From contig JBOGVZ010000003.1 in assembly GCA_050692985.1 (NCBI GenBank), positions 1 through 57,050 of the forward strand: 57,050 nt of DNA. The letters are read 5' to 3'. How positions within the stretch are numbered: position 1 is the first letter of the stretch; each line of letters starts with the position of its first letter. The DNA comes from JBOGVZ01 sp050692985 (GTDB taxonomy: Bacteria > Actinomycetota > UBA4738 > CALAEC01). Both the position numbers and the translations under genes were made by a program. The notes under the pieces were generated by a model that saw only the letters and a program-made list of their open reading frames with translations, was not told the DNA's origin and did not search any database. Below are positions 17,470-26,056 of this stretch, in pieces.

Positions 17470-17518
17470 CTGCTTCGTCCCGGCCCCGGTCGCTCTGCTT
17501 CGTCCCCGGCGCGGTCGG
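17470..17518. repeat. Imperfect tandem direct repeat upstream of the ABC exporter
   Basis: Two copies of a roughly 24-bp unit starting CTGCTTCGTCCC and ending CGGTCG sit side by side immediately before the TAAGGT box of the exporter operon. They differ at a few C/G positions. The position suggests a regulatory site or remains of a slippage event; no protein is known to bind it. Confidence 0.4.
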
Positions 17519-17519
17519 T

Positions 17520-17525
17520 TAAGGT
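17520..17525 (+). promoter_or_regulatory. Putative -10 element of the first ABC exporter operon
   Basis: TAAGGT lies about 70 nt before the permease ATG in the 176-bp gap after the sulfotransferase. No good -35 is visible, so support is weak. Confidence 0.3.
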
Positions 17526-17593
17526 AGGCGGCCGATGATGCCGTCAACACGGATCGACCGCTGGTGCCCCCATGCCGGAGGGGGGCTCGGGTG

Positions 17594-18370
17594 ATGATCC
17601 CCCGGCTGTGGCGACACCGCGCCCTGTTCATGACCATGGTCCGTCGCCAGTATCAGCTGCGGTACCGCCAGTCGTTCGTCGGCTTCGCCTGGGCCCTGGT
17701 CCCCCCGCTGGCCACGCTCCTGGTGGGAACGGTCCTGTTCCGGGGCGTGTTCCGGGTCCGCACGGGTGAGAACCCCTACATCCTGACCACGATGGCGGCC
17801 CTGGTCCCGTGGACGTTCTTCGCCAACAGCATCTCGGTGGGGATCCCCAGCGTGATCGGGTCGATCTCCATGGTGACCCGGCTGTCGTTCCCCCGGGCGG
17901 TCCTGCCGCTCTCGGCCGTGGGGCTGTCGTTCATCGACTTCCTGGTGGCCGGGGTGGGGTTCGTTTCGCTGGCCTTCATCCAGGGGGACGGCCTGCCGCT
18001 CACGTCCCTGTGGGTCCTGGTCCTCCTGCTGGTGGAGATCCCCCTGGTGGTGGGGGTGGTCCTGCTGGGGAGCGCCATGAACGTGTTCGCCCGGGACATC
18101 CGCCTGGCGGTCCCCCTGCTGGTGCAGTTCTGGTTGTTCCTCACGCCGGTCATGTATCCCTTGAGCGAGGTGACGAACCCCATGCTGCGGTCCTTCTACC
18201 TGGCCAACCCCATGACCGGGATCGTGGAGTCGTTCCGGCGGGCGCTGCTGGACGGGCTGCCGCCGGACGTGGGCATGCTCGTCCCGGCGCTGATCGGCGC
18301 GGGGGCGGCGCTGCTGGTCGGGCTGTGGTACTTCCAGTCCACCGAGCCTCGCTTCGCGGACGTGATCTGA
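17594..18370 (+). CDS. ABC-2 type polysaccharide export permease (Wzm-like)
   Basis: A 258-residue polytopic membrane protein with about six predicted helices. The N-terminal MVRRQYQLRYRQSFVGFAWA element is characteristic of Wzm/TagG-type permeases that export lipid-linked O-antigen or teichoic acid. A GGAGGGGGG ribosome-binding site lies 8 nt before the ATG at 17594; a GTG 3 nt earlier is an alternative, and the open frame extends to 17564. It ends 1 nt before the ATPase gene, its obvious partner. Confidence 0.9.
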   Translation: MIPRLWRHRALFMTMVRRQYQLRYRQSFVGFAWALVPPLATLLVGTVLFRGVFRVRTGENPYILTTMAALVPWTFFANSISVGIPSVIGSISMVTRLSFPRAVLPLSAVGLSFIDFLVAGVGFVSLAFIQGDGLPLTSLWVLVLLLVEIPLVVGVVLLGSAMNVFARDIRLAVPLLVQFWLFLTPVMYPLSEVTNPMLRSFYLANPMTGIVESFRRALLDGLPPDVGMLVPALIGAGAALLVGLWYFQSTEPRFADVI

Positions 18371-18371
18371 G

Positions 18372-19595
18372 ATGGCCATCGTCGAGGCCCGGAGCATCGT
18401 CAAGACCTACCGGATCGGGGTGGGGCGGGCCCGCGTCCGCGAGATGCTCCCCTGGCCGGTGAACGTGGGCGTCCGCACGCTGTTCCCCCGCTGGTGGCTC
18501 AAGGACACGTTCAACGCGCTCGACGACGTCACCATCTCGGTGGAACAGGGCGAGTCCCTGGGGATCGTGGGCCACAACGGTGCCGGGAAGACCACCCTCC
18601 TGAAGGTGATCGCCGGGGTCACCGCCCCCACGGAGGGACAGGTCCACTCGACGGGCCGGATCGGTGCCCTGATCGACCTGCTGGTGGGGTTCCACCCGGA
18701 CCTCACCGGCGGCGAGAACGCCTACCTGCTCGGGTCGATCCTGGGAGTGAGCCGCCGGCAGATGTCCGGGCGGATCGATCGCATCCTGGCGTTCGCGGAG
18801 ATCGAGGAGATGGCCGACACGCCGGTGAAGCGGTACTCCGCGGGCATGCAGGCCAGGCTGGGGTTCGCCACGCTCGTGGGCATCGAGCCCGAGATCCTGC
18901 TGATCGACGAGGTGCTGGCCGTCGGAGACGCCACGTTCCAGCGGAAGTGCGTGAGGTGGCTGGACCAGTACCGGCGGGACGGAGGCACGCTCCTGTTCGT
19001 GTCCCACAACCTGGGGCTGGTCCGCAGCATGACCGACCGGGCGGTGTGGCTCGACCACGGGAAGGTGGCCGGCGAGGCCCCCACCGGCGAGCTCCTCGCC
19101 GAGTACGCCCGCGCCATGGAGCGGCGGACCGAGGCCGTGTCGGAGCTCGGCCGGAGCAGGGGCCGGGCCAAGCGGGCCATGGAGTCTCGGGGGCTGCACC
19201 GGTGGGGTGCCGGCGGGGCCCGGCTCGAGGAGGTCGGGATCCACGATCCCGACGAGCACGGGGAGCTGGAGATCACGATCACGTACGAGAACAGCGAGCT
19301 CGAACGGGCCATCTTCTGCGTCGGGTTCGTGGACGAGTCCGGCCATGAGGTCGGCGTGGCCGCCTCGCCGGACCTGCCGCTGGCCGGCGACCGCGGCACG
19401 GTCCGGTGCGCGATCCGGCCCGCGCCGTTCCGGTCGGGGATCTACTTCCCGGTGGCCGCGATCCTCTCGCCCGAGGGGCGGGTGGAGGACCGCTGGCGGC
19501 TCGACCGGGCCATCGTGGTGGACCGCGACGGCACGTCGCGCCTGATCGGCGATTTCGGGCCCGTGGAGATCGCTGCGAGCTGGTCCGGAGACTAG
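18372..19595 (+). CDS. ABC exporter ATPase with C-terminal carbohydrate-binding-type domain (Wzt-like)
   Basis: A 407-residue ATPase. Walker A GHNGAGKTT, signature YSAGMQARLGFA (variant of LSGGQ typical of Wzt/TagH), Walker B ILLIDEVLAVGD and the H-loop FVSHN are all present in the first 240 residues. The remaining 160 residues form a beta-rich extension (from about residue 280) at the place of the Wzt C-terminal domain, which in O-antigen exporters recognises the glycan's terminal modification. The gene is immediately downstream of its permease. Unlike the second ATPase in this window (38849), it has this recognition-type extension. Confidence 0.92.
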   Translation: MAIVEARSIVKTYRIGVGRARVREMLPWPVNVGVRTLFPRWWLKDTFNALDDVTISVEQGESLGIVGHNGAGKTTLLKVIAGVTAPTEGQVHSTGRIGALIDLLVGFHPDLTGGENAYLLGSILGVSRRQMSGRIDRILAFAEIEEMADTPVKRYSAGMQARLGFATLVGIEPEILLIDEVLAVGDATFQRKCVRWLDQYRRDGGTLLFVSHNLGLVRSMTDRAVWLDHGKVAGEAPTGELLAEYARAMERRTEAVSELGRSRGRAKRAMESRGLHRWGAGGARLEEVGIHDPDEHGELEITITYENSELERAIFCVGFVDESGHEVGVAASPDLPLAGDRGTVRCAIRPAPFRSGIYFPVAAILSPEGRVEDRWRLDRAIVVDRDGTSRLIGDFGPVEIAASWSGD

Positions 19596-19636
19596 CCCCG
19601 GACCCATGCCGCCGATCCTCTCGATGAGGGGTGACC

Positions 19637-20755
19637 ATGGCCGGTGACGCCGCACGCCGGTCCTCACGCCACCGGGTGCTGCTCCTGATCAAGGGCCTGG
19701 GGCGGGGAGGAGCCGAGCTCCTCCTGGCGGCGGCCGCCCCGCACCTGGACCGTGACCGGTTCGACTACCGCGTCGCCTACCTGCTGCCGTGGAAGAACGC
19801 CGTGGTCGCGGACCTGGAGCGAGAGGGCCTCCCGGTCGTGTGCCTGGACGGAGGCCGGGGGATCGGATGGATCCGCCGGCTGGGGGCGTTGGTGGCCCAC
19901 CAGCGCATCGACCTGGTCCACGTTCACTCGCCGGTGCCGGCGGTGGGCGCTCGGGTGGTGCTGTGGCGGCGTCGCCACGTGGTCCTCGTCTACACCGAGC
20001 ACAATGTGTGGCCCTCGTATCATCCCCTGACCCGGGTGGCCAACCGGCTCACGTTCTCCCGGAACGACCACGCCTTCGCGGTCTCCGAGGACGTGCGGGC
20101 CTCGATCCGCCCGCCGCGACGGAGACGGGCGGTGGAGACCCTGTACCACGGGCTCGACCCGGCCTCGGTGGCGCGGTGGACCCCGGCCGGGGTGCGGGAG
20201 GAGATGGGGATCCCGCCATCGGTTCCCCTGGTGGTCACCGTGGCCAACTTCCGCCGGGACAAGGGCCACGGGGACCTCCTGGAAGCCGCGGCGATCGTGC
20301 GGGCGGAGATCCCCGAAGTGCGGTTCGTGCTGGTGGGCCTGGGCCCGCTGGAGGGGGAGATCCGCGAGCGGGCCACCCGCATGGCCCTGGACGGGACCGT
20401 GGCGTTCACGGGGTTCCGGGAGGACGCCCGCCGGATCGCCGCCGCGGCGGACGTGTTCGTGCTGTCGTCGCTGCGGGAGGGGCTGCCGATCGCGCTGCTG
20501 GAGGCCATGACGGCCGGGGTCCCCCCGGTGGTGACCCGGGTGGGCGGCATGCCCGAGGTCGTGGAGGACGGGCGGACCGGATCGGTGGTTCCCCCCGCCG
20601 ATCCCCCGGCCCTGGCCCGGGCCGTGGCCGCCCTCCTGCGGGACCCGGGGGCCCGCCGGCGGATGGGGGACGCCGCCCGGCGCCGGAGCGCGGAGTTCGA
20701 CATCCGCCGGACGGTTCGCCGAACCGAGCAGGTGTACGAGGAGCTCCTGTCGTGA
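19637..20755 (+). CDS. Family 4 glycosyltransferase
   Basis: A 372-residue GT-B glycosyltransferase. The N-terminal LLLIKGLGRGGAE is the acceptor-side glycine loop of GT4 enzymes, and EGLPIALLEAMTAGVPPVVT carries the EX7E nucleotide-sugar motif. ATG at 19637 was preferred over GTG at 19631 because GAGGGG then sits 6 nt upstream. Its stop overlaps the next gene by 4 bp. Donor and acceptor are not predictable. Confidence 0.9.
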   Translation: MAGDAARRSSRHRVLLLIKGLGRGGAELLLAAAAPHLDRDRFDYRVAYLLPWKNAVVADLEREGLPVVCLDGGRGIGWIRRLGALVAHQRIDLVHVHSPVPAVGARVVLWRRRHVVLVYTEHNVWPSYHPLTRVANRLTFSRNDHAFAVSEDVRASIRPPRRRRAVETLYHGLDPASVARWTPAGVREEMGIPPSVPLVVTVANFRRDKGHGDLLEAAAIVRAEIPEVRFVLVGLGPLEGEIRERATRMALDGTVAFTGFREDARRIAAAADVFVLSSLREGLPIALLEAMTAGVPPVVTRVGGMPEVVEDGRTGSVVPPADPPALARAVAALLRDPGARRRMGDAARRRSAEFDIRRTVRRTEQVYEELLS

Positions 20756-21777
20756 AGGGCTCCAGGACCGCCTACCGGGTCCGCCCGTACGCCGACACCG
20801 ACGAGGCCGAGGTCCTGCGTCTCCTCGACGAGGTGCTGGTGGTCAGCCCGGCCGGGGGGCCTCCCTCCCGGCTGTTCCGGTGGAAGCACCTGGAGAACCC
20901 GTTCGGCCGCTCCCACCTGCTGGTGGCGGACGCGGGAGGGCGGATCGTGGGGCTCCGGGCGTTCATGCGGTGGACGTTCCGGGCGGGCGGACGGGCGTAC
21001 CGGGCCGTCCGGGCGGTGGATACGGCCACCCATCCCGAGTTCCAGGGGCGAGGCGTCTTCTCCCGGCTCACCCTGGCGGCCCTGGAGGACCTCCGCGGCG
21101 ACGCGGACTTCGTGTTCAACACCCCGAACGCGCGGAGCGGCCCGGGCTACCTGAAGATGGGGTGGCGCGCCGTGGGCAGGCTCCCGGTCCAGGTCCGGGT
21201 GCGCCGGCCCCTTCGGTTCCTGCGGGGGTTGCCGGCGATCGGGGCGGCGGCCCCGGCGGGCGGCCCGCGGCCACCCGTGATCGCCGCGTCGGCGGCGGAG
21301 GCGCTGGAGGACGGGGCGCTCCTCGCCGAGGTGCTCGAGGCTCGCGGGCCGGATCGGGGCGGCCTCAGCACCCCCCACAGCCCGGAGTACCTGCGGTGGC
21401 GGTACGCGGGCGGGGCCATCGACTACCGGGCGGTGTGGGACCCGGGGGAGCGAGGTGCCCGGGGGCTTGCCATCTTCCGGATTCGCCAGCGGGGGCGGCT
21501 GTGGGAGGCCGCGGTGAGCGAGGTCCTGGTGGCCCCCGGCGACGGCGGCACCGCGGCCCGGCTGCTTCGCCGGGTGGCGGCCGCCGCACCGACCGACCAC
21601 CTCCTCTGTCTTATTCCCAGGGGTTCGTTCCCCACCGGGGCCACCAGGCGGACGGGGTTCCTGCCGTGGCGCCACGGACCCGTGCTGATGGTGAACTCCC
21701 TGAGGGAGGCGCTCGTCCCGGACCCGGTCGACCCCCGCTCGTGGTCCCTCTCGCTGGGCGACGTGGAGGTGTTCTGA
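20752..21777 (+). CDS. GNAT family N-acetyltransferase
   Basis: A 341-residue protein with an N-terminal GNAT fold: HPEFQGRGVFSRLTLAALE carries the Q-x-x-G-x-G/A acetyl-CoA loop near residues 92-110. The C-terminal half (LRWRYAGGAIDYRAVW and beyond) looks like a second GNAT-type or FemAB-like half. GTG start overlapping the glycosyltransferase stop (GTGA). It probably acylates an amino sugar or modifies the polymer; comparable two-domain acetyltransferases occur in exopolysaccharide loci. The exact substrate is unknown. Confidence 0.78.
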   Translation: MKGSRTAYRVRPYADTDEAEVLRLLDEVLVVSPAGGPPSRLFRWKHLENPFGRSHLLVADAGGRIVGLRAFMRWTFRAGGRAYRAVRAVDTATHPEFQGRGVFSRLTLAALEDLRGDADFVFNTPNARSGPGYLKMGWRAVGRLPVQVRVRRPLRFLRGLPAIGAAAPAGGPRPPVIAASAAEALEDGALLAEVLEARGPDRGGLSTPHSPEYLRWRYAGGAIDYRAVWDPGERGARGLAIFRIRQRGRLWEAAVSEVLVAPGDGGTAARLLRRVAAAAPTDHLLCLIPRGSFPTGATRRTGFLPWRHGPVLMVNSLREALVPDPVDPRSWSLSLGDVEVF

Positions 21778-21779
21778 GC

Positions 21780-23549
21780 GTGCCGGCCCGCCGCGGGATC
21801 GACGCCGAAGGTGGCCTCCTGTTCGCCGGCGCCGCCGTGTGGACCGGGGTGGCCGCGGTGGCCTCGGGGGGAAACCCGTACCCGGCGCTGGCCCTCCTGG
21901 TTGTCGCGGCCGTGCTCGTGTTCGGGGTGGGAAGGGCCGTCGACCCCCGGATCGTGCTGGCCGTGGTGGTCGGCGTGGCGGCGGCCCTGACGATCCCCGT
22001 GCTGGCCCGCCTGGTGGCCAGGGGCCGCCCCGGCCTGGCGCCACTCGGCTACCCGAACGCGAACGCGGCGTTCTTCCTCCAGGCCGCGGTGGGGGCCATC
22101 ATGCTCCTGGTGATGGATCGGCGGTCCTCGTTCAGGTGGGCGGCCGCCCTCTCGGCGGCCGGGTTCGTTGCGCTGGTGGTCTTCGGGACGTCCCGGGCCG
22201 CCGCCGTGCTGCTGCTGCTTCCCGCCGTGGCCGTGGTGGTGGGCCGGCGTCCCGCCCTGGTCCGAGCGGTGGTGGCCCTGGCCATGGCCACGTTCCTGTT
22301 CGCCCTGTGGGCCGTGGCCGTGGTGGCCTCCGATCTGGGACGCGGCGAACGAACCGCGGCCGTCGAAGCGGCGGACCGGGCCTTCGACCATCGGCGCCTG
22401 GCGCTGTGGACGGAGGCCGACGCGCTCATGGTGGCGAACCCCGTGGCCGGGGTGGGGCCCCAGCGGTTCCAGGCGATGAGCCCCACGGCCCGCTCCGATC
22501 CAGACGCCCGGTGGGCCCACAACGACTTCCTCCAGCAGGGTGCGGAGACCGGTGTCCCGGGGTTCACCCTGCTGGTCCTCCTGTTCCTGTGGGCGCTGGC
22601 CCGGCTGTGGGACGCGGCCGAACGAGGCCTGCCGGTGGCCCTGGCCGCCTCGGCGGTGGGGGCGCTGGGGGCCCATGCCACCATGGACCACCTGCTGAGC
22701 ACCCCGCTGGTCCCGATCGTGGCCGCGGGCCTGGTGGGCGCATCCCTCGGCGCCACCGAGCGGCGGGAGTTCCGTCCCGGCCCGCTCCTCCGAAAGGGCC
22801 TGAAGACCGTCGCCCTGGCCGGGGGGGTGGGCGCCGCCCGGAAGGCCGGCGACGTCTCCATCCTCCTGTTCCACCGGGTGGGTGCGGGCGATCGCGAGGT
22901 CGACCTTCAGGGCGAAGCGTTCGATGCCATGATGGCCGACATCGCCCGGCGGGAGCGGGTCCTGACACTGGACGAGGCCCTGGAGGACGGATCGGATGGA
23001 GGGGTGGTCATCACGTTCGACGACGGCTACCGCGACTTCCACGAGGTGGCCCTTCCGGTGCTGGTGCGGCGCCGCGTCCCCGCGGTCCTGTACCTGGCCA
23101 CCGGCCTGGTGGGCGACCCGGAGCTCGGCCGGGACGCCCTGGGCTGGCCCGAGCTGGAGGAAGCGGTGGCCACCGGCCTGGTTACGGTGGGCTCGCACAC
23201 CCACAGCCACGTCCACCTGGGGGGAGCATCCCCCGCCGTCGCCGAGCGGGAGATGCGACGGTCGAAGGAGCTGGTCGAGGACAGGCTGGGGGTGGCCTGC
23301 CGGCACTTCGCCTACCCGTTCGCCGTCGGCTCGCCGGTGGCCGACGCAGCGGCGCGGAAGCTGTTCGCCTCGGCCGCGCTGGGATGGGGAACGAACCGGA
23401 GCGGGCGGATCGACCGGTACCGTCTCCAGCGAACGCCCGTGCTGCGCAGCGACGGCATGTTCTTCTTCCGGGCCAAGGTGAAGGGGCTCCTCGACGGGGA
23501 GGCCGCCGTGTACCGGGCCTTCGGGCGGGGCCCCTGGAGGGTCAGGTAG
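21780..23549 (+). CDS. O-antigen ligase/polymerase domain fused to a NodB polysaccharide deacetylase
   Basis: A 589-residue protein in two parts. Residues 1 to about 330 are multi-spanning membrane protein with WAHNDFLQQGAETGVPG, the signature of Wzy_C (O-antigen ligase/polymerase) proteins. From about residue 355 there is a complete NodB-type carbohydrate esterase: ILLFHRVG, VVITFDDGYRDF (metal Asp pair), SHTHSHVHL (His-x3-His metal site) and HFAYPFA. The reading frame is continuous with no stop or start between the parts. GTG start 3 nt after the GNAT stop. The fusion suggests that deacetylation is coupled to polymerisation or ligation, though which side of the membrane the esterase faces is not settled by reading. 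I know of no common fusion of this order. Confidence 0.82.
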   Translation: MPARRGIDAEGGLLFAGAAVWTGVAAVASGGNPYPALALLVVAAVLVFGVGRAVDPRIVLAVVVGVAAALTIPVLARLVARGRPGLAPLGYPNANAAFFLQAAVGAIMLLVMDRRSSFRWAAALSAAGFVALVVFGTSRAAAVLLLLPAVAVVVGRRPALVRAVVALAMATFLFALWAVAVVASDLGRGERTAAVEAADRAFDHRRLALWTEADALMVANPVAGVGPQRFQAMSPTARSDPDARWAHNDFLQQGAETGVPGFTLLVLLFLWALARLWDAAERGLPVALAASAVGALGAHATMDHLLSTPLVPIVAAGLVGASLGATERREFRPGPLLRKGLKTVALAGGVGAARKAGDVSILLFHRVGAGDREVDLQGEAFDAMMADIARRERVLTLDEALEDGSDGGVVITFDDGYRDFHEVALPVLVRRRVPAVLYLATGLVGDPELGRDALGWPELEEAVATGLVTVGSHTHSHVHLGGASPAVAEREMRRSKELVEDRLGVACRHFAYPFAVGSPVADAAARKLFASAALGWGTNRSGRIDRYRLQRTPVLRSDGMFFFRAKVKGLLDGEAAVYRAFGRGPWRVR

Positions 23550-25445
23550 ATGTGCGGCATCTACGGTGAGGTGCGGCTGGCCGGGGACGCGCCCGTGGGC
23601 CGCCACGGCCGGGAGGCCATGGACCGCATCGTGCACCGCGGCCCGGATGAGTCCGGCACGTGGAGCGACGACCGGGCCTTCCTGGGCGTGCGGCGGCTGT
23701 CGATCATCGACCTGGAGGGCGGCAGCCAGCCGATCTCGAACGAGGACGGATCCCTCCACATCGTCTACAACGGCGAGCTGTACAACTTCCTCGACCTCCG
23801 CCCGGAGCTCGAGGCCCTGGGTCACCGGTTCCGCACCCGGACGGACACGGAGGTGGTCCTCCGCGCCTACCAGGAGTGGGGACCCGGCTGCCTCCGGCGG
23901 TTCAACGGGATGTTCGCCTTCGCCATCTGGGACGCCAACCGGCGAAGCCTGTTCCTGGCCCGCGACCGGATCGGGGAGAAGCCCCTCTACTACCACCGCT
24001 TCCCCGACCGCCTGGTCTTCGCCTCGGAGGTCAAGGCCATGCTTGCGGACCCGGCGTTCCCCCGGGAGGTGAACGTCCGGGGGCTGGCCAACTACCTGGC
24101 GTTCGGCCACGCCGTGGCCCCGGAGACGATCTACCGGGACACCCACAAGCTCCTCCCCGGCCACTACCTGGTGGCCCGGGAGGGCTCCGTGGAGATCACC
24201 GAGTACTGGGACGTGGGCTGGGAGGCGCCGGAGCTGGACCCGGGCGCGTCCGAGGACGAGGTGGGGGCCCGGATCCGCGAGCTGCTGGGGGACTCGGTGG
24301 CCCGGCGCATGGTGGCCGACGTCCCCGTGGGAGCGTTCCTGTCCGGGGGGGTGGACTCCTCGGCGGTGGTGGCCCTGATGGTCCGCTCCGCCACGGAGCC
24401 GGTGCAGACGTTCTCCCTGGGGTTCACGGTGGGAGGGGCCTACGACGAGCGGGCCGATGCCCGCGAGGTGGCCGGCGCGCTGGGGACCGAGCACCACGAG
24501 CTGCTGGCCGAGCACGTCGACCTGGTGGAGACGCTTCGAACCCTGGTGTATCACTACGACGAGCCCTTCGCCGACCCCGCCGGCTTCCCGGTGTACCTCC
24601 TGTCCCGCTTCGCCCGGGAGCGGGTCAAGGTCGTCCTCACCGGGGACGGAGGCGACGAGCTGTTCGGCGGGTACCGGCGGTACGCCGCCGACCGGGTGGC
24701 GCCTGCCTACCAGCGGCTGCCCGCCCCCCTGCGGGACCGCTGGATCCCGGCGGCCCTGGAGCGGGTGCCCCGCACCCGGCGGCTGAAGCGGGCGGCCCGA
24801 ACCCTGGGTATCGCCGACCCGGCCCGCCGGTACGCGGCCTGGCTGGAGGTCTTCTCCCCGGAGATGCGGGACGAGCTCCTGCGCGCCGACGTGGTGGAGG
24901 CCCTGGAGGGCCACGATCCGGCCGAGCCCTACCGCCGCTACTACGGGGTGCTGAACGGGGCGGGGGGGGACCACCTGAACCGGATGATGTACGTGGACCT
25001 CAAGACCTGGCTGGCCGACACCTACATGGAGAAGACCGACAAGGCCACGATGGCGTGCAGCCTGGAGGCCCGGCTCCCGCTGCTCGACCACCGCCTGGCG
25101 GAGCTGGCGTTCCGGATCCCCGGCCGGAGCAAGGTCAAGGGGTGGTCCACGAAGCGGATCTTCAAGCGAGCGGTGGGGGAGCTGGTGCCCCCGTCCGTCC
25201 TGCGCCGTCGGAAGCACGGGTTCGCGGTGCCCACCGACCCGTGGTTCCGGGGAGAGCTGCGGAGCTTCGCCTACGAGGTGCTGCTGGACGGGAGCGCCCG
25301 GCGGCGCGGGTACCTCGACCCGGACGTGGTCGAGCGCCTGTGGAAGGATCACACCGGCGGGCGGCACCGATGGGACGAGCAGCTGTGGCTCCTGCTGAAC
25401 CTCGAGCTGTGGCACCGGATCTATCTCGACGGCGAACCGGTGTGA
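23550..25445 (+). CDS. asnB: Asparagine synthase-like glutamine amidotransferase
   Basis: A 631-residue AsnB-type enzyme. The class II glutaminase domain begins MCGIYGE with Cys2 as nucleophile; RGPDESG and NGELYNF complete the glutamine site. The synthetase domain has the PP-loop SGGVDSS near residue 265 and TGDGGDELFGGY. Such enzymes in polysaccharide clusters amidate uronic acids (WbpS type) or belong to the exosortase-A amidotransferase family. ATG directly abuts the preceding stop, and its own stop overlaps the next GNAT. True asparagine synthesis is possible, but context favours sugar amidation. Confidence 0.92.
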   Translation: MCGIYGEVRLAGDAPVGRHGREAMDRIVHRGPDESGTWSDDRAFLGVRRLSIIDLEGGSQPISNEDGSLHIVYNGELYNFLDLRPELEALGHRFRTRTDTEVVLRAYQEWGPGCLRRFNGMFAFAIWDANRRSLFLARDRIGEKPLYYHRFPDRLVFASEVKAMLADPAFPREVNVRGLANYLAFGHAVAPETIYRDTHKLLPGHYLVAREGSVEITEYWDVGWEAPELDPGASEDEVGARIRELLGDSVARRMVADVPVGAFLSGGVDSSAVVALMVRSATEPVQTFSLGFTVGGAYDERADAREVAGALGTEHHELLAEHVDLVETLRTLVYHYDEPFADPAGFPVYLLSRFARERVKVVLTGDGGDELFGGYRRYAADRVAPAYQRLPAPLRDRWIPAALERVPRTRRLKRAARTLGIADPARRYAAWLEVFSPEMRDELLRADVVEALEGHDPAEPYRRYYGVLNGAGGDHLNRMMYVDLKTWLADTYMEKTDKATMACSLEARLPLLDHRLAELAFRIPGRSKVKGWSTKRIFKRAVGELVPPSVLRRRKHGFAVPTDPWFRGELRSFAYEVLLDGSARRRGYLDPDVVERLWKDHTGGRHRWDEQLWLLLNLELWHRIYLDGEPV

Positions 25446-26056
25446 ACGCCCCGGGAGAGGGAGGCGCCCGCCTCCGACTGGCCCGGGAGGCCGATGCCGC
25501 CGCGCTGGCCCGGCTGCACCGGGAGGGCCTGGCCGAGGCCTTCCTGTCCGTGCTCGGCGAGAGGTTCCTCCGGAGGGTGTACGTGGCCCTGGCCCGCGAT
25601 CCCCGGTCGCCCGTGGTGGTGGCGGAGGCCGGGGGGCGGGTGGTCGGTTTCGTGGCCGGGACCACGTCGAGCAGGGCCTTCTCCCGGCGGTTCCTCCTGC
25701 GGCACGGGGTCCCGGCCGCGGTGGCCGCGGGCCGGAGGTTGTTCCGCCCGAACGTCCTCGGCCGCCTCCGCGAGAGCGCCACGTACCCCGGTCGAACGGA
25801 CGCGTTCCCCGACGCCGAGCTGTTGTTCGTGGCCGTGGCCGACGGGTGGCGGTCCCGGGGCCTGGGGGGTGAGCTGGTGCGGCGGACCCTCCGCGAGCTG
25901 GCGGCCCGGGGCGCCGTGGAGGCGAAGGCCTTCGTGGCGGCCGGCAACGAGGGGGCCAACCGCTTCTACCGGCGATCGGGGTTCCGGCTGGCTGGCAGGG
26001 TGACCGTCCACGGGGGGGAGGTCAGCAACCTGTGGGTGATCTCGTGCCGTTCCTGA
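25442..26056 (+). CDS. GNAT family N-acetyltransferase
   Basis: A 204-residue single-domain GNAT. VADGWRSRGLGGELVRRTL carries the R-x-x-G-x-G acetyl-CoA loop near 135-153, and NEGANRFYRRSGFR the C-terminal strand-helix typical of the fold. GTG overlaps the asnB stop (GTGA). An acceptor amino sugar, for instance the product of the DegT aminotransferase downstream, is a reasonable guess. Confidence 0.82.
   Translation: MNAPGEGGARLRLAREADAAALARLHREGLAEAFLSVLGERFLRRVYVALARDPRSPVVVAEAGGRVVGFVAGTTSSRAFSRRFLLRHGVPAAVAAGRRLFRPNVLGRLRESATYPGRTDAFPDAELLFVAVADGWRSRGLGGELVRRTLRELAARGAVEAKAFVAAGNEGANRFYRRSGFRLAGRVTVHGGEVSNLWVISCRS

Noticed and set aside
21423..25415. Long minus-strand open frame of about 1330 codons
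   Set aside because: Antisense to the ligase-deacetylase and asnB genes, which have complete catalytic motifs; the translation is His/Pro/Gln-rich without domains.
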